DNA of 10,465 bases, from contig JAIPIO010000139.1 in NCBI GenBank assembly GCA_021734595.1, positions 1-10,465 of the forward strand, given 5' to 3'. Source of the DNA: Kiritimatiellales bacterium (lineage in GTDB: Bacteria > Verrucomicrobiota > Kiritimatiellia > Kiritimatiellales > Pontiellaceae). Every line of letters starts with the position of its first letter. Position 1 is the stretch's first letter. Below are positions 6,408 through 10,465 of this stretch, in pieces. Made by a program: the position numbers and the translations under genes. The notes under the pieces are model-generated. The model worked only from the letters and a program-made list of their open reading frames with translations. It searched no databases and was not told the origin of the DNA.

Positions 6408-7490
6408 ATGGATACAGACAAACGGCATCATCTACAGGATATTTACCAGACCGATCAAAAGTTCAGTGACGACTTCACTCCGCAGGTTTCCAAGGAGATT
6501 TTTGAAGAGCGCCAACGAGACATCATGCGCCATCGGTTCACCGGATTTTTATTGGGCTCCCTAGTCTTGCTTATGTCGGTGGCGGTGGTTTATGTCGTCT
6601 TCCGGGAATACAGGAACGTACGGCGTCTTACGCCTTCCCCCACCCCGATTACCCAGGAATATATTCCCCGCTATACCCTGCCATCGGGATCGCAGTGGGT
6701 GATGGACTTCGGGCACGACTACGCCGATCCGAAGTGGAACGGCAAAGGAACGCGCCCCTTCAATGCCACCTGGGTAAAAAAAGCGGCTTTCAACCTGATT
6801 CTGGCTGAGCAGGCCGCTAACATCGGCGATAATGAACGCGCCGTTAAGTACTACACGAACGCACAGAAAATCTTCCCGGATCTCGAAGGAATCGACTTTC
6901 GCCTGGGATTGGCCTATTTCAAACTCGATGATTTTGAGAACGCTCTCAAAGTGCTGGAAACCGTGCCTGAGGATGAACTTTCGCACGACATGCTCAACAA
7001 CCTTGGCGCGGCCTGTATCCGTGCCAAGGCATTTGATAAAGCGGAGCGGTACTTCAAACAGGCCATTGAAATGAAGCCGACATATGCCGATGCCATAAAA
7101 AACCTCGCGGGTCTGTATCAGGAGATGGAAAGGGAAAACGACGCTATTTCTGCCTATGAAAAGTATCTCGATCTGCGACCCGGCGATGTTGACACACAGC
7201 ACAATTTTGCGCTTTACCTCACAAAACTCGGCCGATGGGAACAGGCGGCTCTATTGCTCGAATCGCTTACTGAGGAAGTTACCGATGTATCGGTTCTCTA
7301 CTTCCTGCTCGCGCAGGTACAAACCCACAACGGGAACCCGGACAAGGCCATGACCGCCATGAAACGCGGAATTCAGTTGCTGGATCCCAACTCGGCACTG
7401 GCATGGATGAACAAACAGGAATTCGAAACCCTGCGAAAATCGGATGAGTTCCAGCAAATGATTGAGATGCTTGAAAAGTCCAAACGCTGA
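6408..7490 (+). CDS. Membrane-anchored TPR protein
   Basis: The 360-residue protein has a charged N-terminal segment of about 42 residues, one transmembrane helix (about 45-65, preceded by RQRDIMRHR and followed by FREYRNVRR), a Pro-rich linker (about 74-90) and about six tetratricopeptide repeats between 126 and 326. Clear repeat cores include DNERAVKYYTNAQKIFPD, AFDKAERYFKQAIEMKPTYA and ENDAISAYEKYLDLRPGD. TPR arrays bind other proteins; the partner cannot be read from the sequence. The positive charge flanks the helix on both sides, so the side of the membrane holding the repeats is uncertain, although a single N-terminal anchor with an exported repeat domain is common. The ATG at 6408 follows AGGAG/GGGA; the longest frame needs a TTG at 6366. 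It is divergent from the aroC operon and stands alone, with no further plus-strand gene. Confidence 0.85.
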   Translation: MDTDKRHHLQDIYQTDQKFSDDFTPQVSKEIFEERQRDIMRHRFTGFLLGSLVLLMSVAVVYVVFREYRNVRRLTPSPTPITQEYIPRYTLPSGSQWVMDFGHDYADPKWNGKGTRPFNATWVKKAAFNLILAEQAANIGDNERAVKYYTNAQKIFPDLEGIDFRLGLAYFKLDDFENALKVLETVPEDELSHDMLNNLGAACIRAKAFDKAERYFKQAIEMKPTYADAIKNLAGLYQEMERENDAISAYEKYLDLRPGDVDTQHNFALYLTKLGRWEQAALLLESLTEEVTDVSVLYFLLAQVQTHNGNPDKAMTAMKRGIQLLDPNSALAWMNKQEFETLRKSDEFQQMIEMLEKSKR

Positions 7491-7539
7491 TTGCGTACCG
7501 TACCACCTTCCAATCCCTGTAAAATCCAGTGTTACAGTT

Positions 7540-7554
7540 TTCCAATGGTTGGAA
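7540..7554. repeat. TTCCA-N5-TGGAA inverted repeat, site 2
   Basis: TTCCA and TGGAA flank ATGGT, and the arms extend to TTCCAA/TTGGAA. It lies 50 nt after the stop of the TPR gene and about 50 nt before the EF-hand terminator, between convergent genes. A half site (TTCCAATC) is present at about 7508-7515. The core is identical in layout to sites 1 and 3. Confidence 0.65.
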
Positions 7555-7599
7555 GAAAAAGTTCGGATCTGCCAGTGACGCGACAGCTGATGTGGACAT

Positions 7600-7627
7600 A
7601 AAAAACCGGGACGCATAAACATCCCGG
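7600..7627 (-). terminator. Intrinsic terminator of EF-hand gene 1
   Basis: On the minus strand CCGGGATG pairs with CGTCCCGG (8 bp including one U-G wobble) around a 6-nt loop, followed by six U. It lies 25 nt beyond the stop of the gene at 7653-7916. Confidence 0.85.
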
Positions 7628-7652
7628 CTTTCGACTTCAGAAACAAATATGA

Positions 7653-7916
7653 TTATTTCTTTTTGCCTTTGCCCTTCATGCCGGCTTTCTTTTCTTCGGC
7701 AGACAGTTTGCCATCGCCGTCTTTGTCGAGCTGGTCGAAACGCTTTTCGATTTTGGCTTGGTCAAAGGTTTTGCCCTGCTTTTCCATGTTCTTCTTCATC
7801 TGCGCACAGAACTGTTCCTTGTTCACAGGTTTACCAGCGCCTTTGCCTTTTTTCTCAGCCGCCTGTACAAAACCCGCTACACATACGATAAGTGCTACTA
7901 CAATCCATTTCTTCAT
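7653..7916 (-). CDS. Small exported EF-hand protein, copy 1
   Basis: An 87-residue protein with a Sec signal peptide (MKKWIVVALIVCVAGFVQAA, cleavage probably after an Ala at 19 or 20). A helix-forming segment (about 33-65) precedes one canonical 12-residue EF-hand loop, DKDGDGKLSAEE, which has acidic ligands at positions 1, 3, 5 and 12 and Gly at 6 and should bind calcium. The tail is basic (KKAGMKGKGKKK). The Cys in VCVA is not a lipobox, because the residue before it is Val. AAGGAG lies 7 nt before the ATG, and the gene has its own terminator, so it is probably monocistronic. It is a paralogue of the genes at 8125-8403 and 8511-8786. EF-hands usually work in pairs, so one loop suggests dimerisation or a minimal Ca sensor. 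The fold is clear; the role is unknown. Confidence 0.9.
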   Translation of the reverse strand: MKKWIVVALIVCVAGFVQAAEKKGKGAGKPVNKEQFCAQMKKNMEKQGKTFDQAKIEKRFDQLDKDGDGKLSAEEKKAGMKGKGKKK

Positions 7917-7930
7917 TGATCTACTCCTTC
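7839..7930 (-). repeat. 92-bp direct repeat, copy A (EF-hand gene 1 start)
   Basis: This stretch covers the ribosome site, the signal peptide codons and the first mature residues. It matches 8326-8417 at 91 of 92 positions by eye (A/G in the signal-peptide region). Synonymous positions are conserved too, pointing to recent duplication or gene conversion. Confidence 0.85.
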
Positions 7931-7957
7931 GTTGCTAATTCACTGCCAATTACCACT

Positions 7958-7972
7958 ACTCAGTAATCCAAC
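7958..7972 (-). promoter_or_regulatory. Element shared upstream of EF-hand genes 1 and 2
   Basis: The plus strand reads ACTCAGTAATCCAAC, 42-56 nt before the ATG of copy 1. A nearly identical ACTCAATAATCCAAC lies at 8438-8452, before copy 2. The sequence between each element and the ribosome site has diverged, so the conservation may mark a promoter or a regulatory site. The function is unproven. Confidence 0.35.
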
Positions 7973-8076
7973 CAAAACCGACTACTGAAACCGAACCCTG
8001 CATATATTCCAAACATGCCGGTTATGCAATCAGATTCAGTCGATTATTGAGCATCCCGATGAATTCCTAATTAAAG

Positions 8077-8107
8077 AAAACCGGGACGTTTGTGAATCCC
8101 GGTTTTT
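8077..8107 (-). terminator. Intrinsic terminator of EF-hand gene 2
   Basis: AAAACCGGGA (8077-8086) and TCCCGGTTTT (8097-8106) form a perfect 10-bp stem with a 10-nt loop. A/U runs flank both sides, so it could work in both directions. It sits 18 nt beyond the stop of the gene at 8125-8403 and resembles the terminator of copy 1 (shared ACCGGGACG). Confidence 0.85.
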
Positions 8108-8124
8108 GAATTCAGCAGGAAAAC

Positions 8125-8403
8125 TTATTTTTTCTTCTTGCCTTTGCCTTTGCCCTTCTGACCGGCTTTGCGTTCTTCCGGTGTCACGGTACCGTCACTG
8201 TCTGCATCCAGTTTAGCAAACATTTTTTCGCATTTGGCCTTGTCGAAGTCCTTGCCATCTTTTTCAGCTTTTTTCTGCGCCGCGGCAACAAACTGTTCGC
8301 ATGTCTGCGGTTTCGGAGCGTGTTTGCCTTTGCCTTTTTTCTCAGCCGCCTGTACAAAACCCGCTACACATACGATAAGTGCTACTGCAATCCATTTCTT
8401 CAT
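8125..8403 (-). CDS. Small exported EF-hand protein, copy 2
   Basis: A 92-residue paralogue of copy 1 with an almost identical signal peptide (Ala for Val at position 7). The EF-hand loop is DADSDGTVTPEE, again with all key positions filled (Asp 1, 3, 5, Gly 6, Glu 12). The middle segment differs more (HAPKPQTCEQFVAAAQKKAEKDGKDFDKAKCEKMFAKL in two halves around KDG) and gains two Cys. The tail is KGKGKGKKKK. The ribosome site and 5' coding DNA are shared with copy 1. It has its own terminator at 8077-8107 and sits 208 nt upstream of copy 1, so the copies look like separate transcription units. Confidence 0.9.
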   Translation of the reverse strand: MKKWIAVALIVCVAGFVQAAEKKGKGKHAPKPQTCEQFVAAAQKKAEKDGKDFDKAKCEKMFAKLDADSDGTVTPEERKAGQKGKGKGKKKK

Positions 8404-8417
8404 TGATCTACTCCTTC
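8326..8417 (-). repeat. 92-bp direct repeat, copy B (EF-hand gene 2 start)
   Basis: This is the partner of 7839-7930, with one difference in 92 bases. The identity stops abruptly at both ends: outside it the upstream DNA and the mature-protein codons have diverged. The third paralogue at 8511-8786 is not part of this block. Confidence 0.85.
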
Positions 8418-8462
8418 AGGTTAACTATCTACCAACAACTCAATAATCCAACTTTAATCAGG

Positions 8463-8490
8463 AAAGCCGGGGTTTCGTGACCCCGGCTTT
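8463..8490. terminator. Hairpin terminator after EF-hand gene 3
   Basis: The arms 8463-8473 and 8480-8490 (AAAGCCGGGGT and its complement) make an 11-bp perfect stem with a 6-nt loop. It lies 20 nt beyond the stop of the gene at 8511-8786 on the minus strand. The U-run is short on that strand (UUU) and longer on the plus strand (six T), so orientation is not certain; it may be bidirectional. Confidence 0.75.
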
Positions 8491-8510
8491 TTTAAGCTTA
8501 ACGGTATGGA

Positions 8511-8786
8511 TTATTTTTTCTTTTTGCCGCCTTTTTTGCCACCTTTTTTGCTTTTAGCTGCCTGTTCTTCTGCAGACAGTTTGCCGTCGCCGTCTTTGTC
8601 CAATTTATCAAACGACTTTTCGGTTTTAGCCTGATCGAATGTCTTGCCGCCTTTTTCAGCTCTCTTCTTGGCCGCTTCAACAAACTGTTCTTTGGTCTGT
8701 TCTTTTGCAGCACCTTTGTCTTTTTTGCCAGCTTCAGCACATACTGCAACACATACGATCATTGCCAATACAATCCACTTCTTCAT
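8511..8786 (-). CDS. Small exported EF-hand protein, copy 3
   Basis: A 91-residue protein with signal peptide MKKWIVLAMIVCVAVCAEAG (cleavage likely after AEA), a helical middle with FVEAAKKRAEKGGKTFDQAK, the EF-hand loop DKDGDGKLSAEE (identical to copy 1) and a very basic tail, KSKKGGKKGGKKKK. Its DNA is more diverged than copies 1 and 2 are from each other, so it is the older branch or escaped conversion. AGGAGG lies 7 nt before the ATG. Another frame in this gene (8498-8752) is an artefact of Lys-rich codons. It is probably a single-gene transcript ending at the hairpin at 8463-8490. As with its paralogues, calcium binding is inferred from the loop and the role is unknown. Confidence 0.9.
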   Translation of the reverse strand: MKKWIVLAMIVCVAVCAEAGKKDKGAAKEQTKEQFVEAAKKRAEKGGKTFDQAKTEKSFDKLDKDGDGKLSAEEQAAKSKKGGKKGGKKKK

Positions 8787-9055
8787 ATCTATTCCTCCTA
8801 CCAGGTTTAACCTTCAACCGACCGGCAATTCCCTATTGCCGAATCTCTGAACAACCTAACGTACCCTGTTGACGTTTTATGACACTAAAAATGCATTTTT
8901 TTTAGATACTTTTTGATCCGTTCCGTCCTCGTCATTCTGCCATTTCATCAATTTATTCCATAATTTGGAATATAAATGCCTGAATTAGCCATTTATTGGA
9001 ATAAAACTGCTTTAAATTTCCAGGTACGGGAATCGGAAAAAACTGCTGCTAGGAT
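8787..9055. other. AT-rich non-coding stretch upstream of EF-hand gene 3
   Basis: No convincing gene is seen. The part near 8787 should carry the promoter of EF-hand gene 3, although no box was clear. Between about 8941 and 9020 the DNA is AT-rich and holds site 3 of the TTCCA-N5-TGGAA repeat and loose half sites (ATTGGAATAAA near 8995, TTTCCA near 9017). The plus-strand frame starting at 8976 runs through the lipoprotein terminator and antisense to the lipoprotein gene, so it was not called. Confidence 0.6.
8956..8970. repeat. TTCCA-N5-TGGAA inverted repeat, site 3
   Basis: TTCCA and TGGAA flank TAATT; the arms extend to TATTCCA/TGGAATA (8954-8972). It lies 170 nt upstream of EF-hand gene 3 and about 85 nt past the lipoprotein terminator. 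The core and spacing are the same as sites 1 and 2, but the spacer sequence differs. Confidence 0.6.
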
Positions 9056-9084
9056 AAAAAAACGGCGCGTTATCCGCGCCGTTT
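9056..9084 (-). terminator. Intrinsic terminator of the lipoprotein gene
   Basis: On the minus strand AAACGGCGCG pairs with CGCGCCGTTT (perfect 10-bp stem, 5-nt loop), followed by a run of U (seven A on the plus strand at 9056-9062, partly within the stem). It lies 29 nt beyond the stop at 9114, a strong factor-independent terminator. Confidence 0.9.
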
Positions 9085-9113
9085 CTATGCATTTCCCCAA
9101 CACGGGCCATGCT

Positions 9114-10262
9114 TTATGGCAATTCAATCACCGATATAGTGTGAATGTCGTCCGAGGTGTTCGGTCCGAAGGTGAGGTCGATATTGGAGACATAAACCTT
9201 GTTGCCGCGCCGGATACATTCGGAAGGCGCATCAAAACCGCCGTCCGCGCCGTCGCCGGGTTCATTCTTGGACACAATCTTCACGGTACCGGTTTCTGGG
9301 CAGATTTTGGCTATCGCGTTGCCCAGGAAGTCGGCAACCCAGATATTATCATCTGCGTCAATCTGTAAACCATCGCAACTCTCCATGCCCTGCCCCTGTG
9401 CCAAGACGGTCTGTTCCTTCACGCTACCATCATCGTTAAAGGTAACTTTCCAAACCTCGGCATCGCCAAAGTTGCAGACATACATGTTGCCCTTGGAATC
9501 AAACCCAACGCCGTTTGCACCTACCTGCAGTTCCTTGTTTTGCGTTTCCAGTTTAACGATCAGGTGCGGATCATTGAGCCCTTTAACGCGCAGCGGCCGT
9601 TTTTTCCCGTCTTTTTTCATGCCTTTCTTGAGCTCGTCCACCGTGAACCGGTAAGTGCCGGACTTCTGCGGATACGCTGTATCAATAGCGGTATCGTTAA
9701 CTACGATATAATCGCCATAAGATGAGACGCCGTTCGCCATGGTCATACCGGTCAGCACCACTTCCGTTTTCACTGCCTTGCCATCCTTGATGTTAACGCG
9801 CAACAGGCGGGATGAGAGCGGCGGGGCATCTTTAATGAAGGTCTGGTTATCAGCCACGTACAGATTGCCGTCAGACCCAAAAGCGACGCCGAGTGGACTC
9901 ACCAGTTTGGTTTTCGGATGGGCCGGCAGGTCGCAGAAAAACGAAATCTTGTCATCGGGGGAAATGCGGGCAATTTTCGCCGGATAGGATTGATCCCCAA
10001 CGTTGTTGATTGCCAGATAGATATATCCATCTGCGCCGATCGTCATACCATCCGGACTGTTGGCGGCATCCGGCAGCAAAAACTTCTTGGTAGGTATAAG
10101 CAGGCAACCAGTGCCGCAACCATCACATTTTTCCCCTGTCATCTGGCAACACTCGTCCATCGGTTTGCCGCAACCGCAGGTCTCTTGTTGCGTTGTTGCG
10201 CACCCGCTCAGAATCAGGGTGCTGATTGCTGCCAAAACAAAAATTGATTTCCAAAATTTCAT
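9114..10262 (-). CDS. Lipoprotein with Cys-rich knuckle and SMP-30/NHL-type beta-propeller
   Basis: The 382-residue protein begins with a lipoprotein signal (hydrophobic 7-18, lipobox L18-S19-G20-C21), so it is probably membrane-anchored outside the cytoplasm. Residues 21-53 are Cys-rich: Cys21, 29, 31, 38, 39, 46, 49 and 53, with the SEC-C-like layout CGCGKPMDECC, suggesting metal binding. Residues from about 66 form propeller blades with the repeat SPDGMTIGADGYIYLA, SPLGVAFGSDGNLYVAD, ANGVGFDSKGNMYVCN and CDGLQIDADDNIWVAD. This is the pattern of SMP-30/gluconolactonase and NHL proteins. Asn178 (ANGV) and Asp297 (CDGL) are candidate divalent-metal ligands. It may be a lactonase or a binding protein; no substrate can be read. 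AGGAG lies 5 nt before the ATG. It has its own terminator and an unrelated gene upstream, so it is likely transcribed alone. Confidence 0.88.
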   Translation of the reverse strand: MKFWKSIFVLAAISTLILSGCATTQQETCGCGKPMDECCQMTGEKCDGCGTGCLLIPTKKFLLPDAANSPDGMTIGADGYIYLAINNVGDQSYPAKIARISPDDKISFFCDLPAHPKTKLVSPLGVAFGSDGNLYVADNQTFIKDAPPLSSRLLRVNIKDGKAVKTEVVLTGMTMANGVSSYGDYIVVNDTAIDTAYPQKSGTYRFTVDELKKGMKKDGKKRPLRVKGLNDPHLIVKLETQNKELQVGANGVGFDSKGNMYVCNFGDAEVWKVTFNDDGSVKEQTVLAQGQGMESCDGLQIDADDNIWVADFLGNAIAKICPETGTVKIVSKNEPGDGADGGFDAPSECIRRGNKVYVSNIDLTFGPNTSDDIHTISVIELP

Positions 10263-10289
10263 GATATCTCCTGTTTCTCTTTAAACTAA

Positions 10290-10313
10290 CGGCCCTCCCG
10301 ACGAGGAGGGCCG
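10290..10313 (-). terminator. Hairpin after the rightmost gene
   Basis: CGGCCCTCC (10290-10298) and GGAGGGCCG (10305-10313) form a perfect 9-bp GC-rich stem with a 6-nt loop, 13 nt beyond the stop at 10327. The following minus-strand sequence (TTAGTTTAAAG) is only moderately U-rich. It most likely ends the transcript of the rightmost gene and insulates the lipoprotein gene. Confidence 0.7.
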
Positions 10314-10326
10314 CAATTAATATGAA

Positions 10327-10465
10327 CTAACCGCCAAGAAAGTAGTCATTCATTGCCTTGTCCGAATGGCGCACGGCCGAATCGGTGTGGACGTTGGCCA
10401 CTTCCGTAATCACGGCGCCTGCTTCACCGCCGAACTGCCAGTGGCGGGTCTTCACTTCCGCCAGC
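10327..10465 (-). CDS. C-terminal end of an unidentified protein, 5' part beyond the right edge
   Basis: The minus strand has an open frame entering at the right edge and ending at a TAG at 10327-10329, giving 45 residues that include KTRHWQFGGEAGAVITEVAN and DKAMNDYFLGG. Codon use is ordinary and a terminator-like hairpin follows, which supports a real gene end. I do not recognise the family: the EVANVHTDSAVRH stretch vaguely recalls the closing strands of cupin-type sugar isomerases, but this is too short to call. Confidence 0.65.
   Translation of the reverse strand, partial: LAEVKTRHWQFGGEAGAVITEVANVHTDSAVRHSDKAMNDYFLGG

Noticed and set aside
8869..8897. TTGACG on the plus strand as a -35 box
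   Set aside because: At 17 nt spacing the -10 position reads TGCATT, a poor match, and no plus-strand gene follows.
8976..9368. Plus-strand frame of 130 residues
   Set aside because: It crosses the lipoprotein terminator and then runs antisense to the lipoprotein gene, with no recognisable domain.

Overview
The window looks like a bacterial chromosome segment from an anaerobic or microaerobic Gram-negative. My best guess is the PVC superphylum, in the style of Kiritimatiellota such as Pontiella. The grounds are an oxygen-sensitive radical-SAM sulfatase maturase with a SEC-C tail, Tat proteins of the PVC type, a lipobox lipoprotein, and small exported EF-hand proteins. The taxonomy is inferred, not shown. 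No tRNA, rRNA, CRISPR array or insertion sequence was seen.

Right-to-left block, bases 6159 to 1: seven genes lie head to tail on the minus strand with gaps of 20 nt or less, or short overlaps. In order of transcription they are chorismate synthase (aroC), anaerobic sulfatase-maturating enzyme (anSME), a parvulin-type prolyl isomerase without a signal peptide, a TatA/TatB-like protein with a very acidic tail, TatC with an enlarged periplasmic loop and an acidic tail, TatA, and the N-terminal 262 residues of an ExeA-type AAA ATPase that runs off the left edge. Apart from aroC, the set reads as a plausible maturation-and-export module: the maturase makes formylglycine in cytoplasmic sulfatases, a cytosolic isomerase could help folding, and Tat exports folded proteins. 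This coupling is a hypothesis from gene order.

Divergent region, 6160-6407: a candidate extended -10 for the aroC operon and a perfect inverted repeat built on TTCCA-N5-TGGAA. The same architecture recurs at 7540-7554 and 8956-8970, always between genes.

Bases 6408-7490, plus strand: a membrane-anchored TPR protein, the only complete plus-strand gene.

Bases 7600-8786, minus strand: three tandem paralogous genes for small exported proteins, each with a Sec signal peptide, one EF-hand loop and a Lys/Gly-rich tail. Each is followed by its own hairpin terminator. The first two share a 92-bp block that differs at one base, so that duplication or conversion looks recent.

Bases 9056-10262, minus strand: a lipoprotein with a Cys-rich N-terminal knuckle followed by an SMP-30/NHL-type beta-propeller, and its terminator. 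Bases 10327-10465 hold the C-terminal end of an unidentified minus-strand gene.
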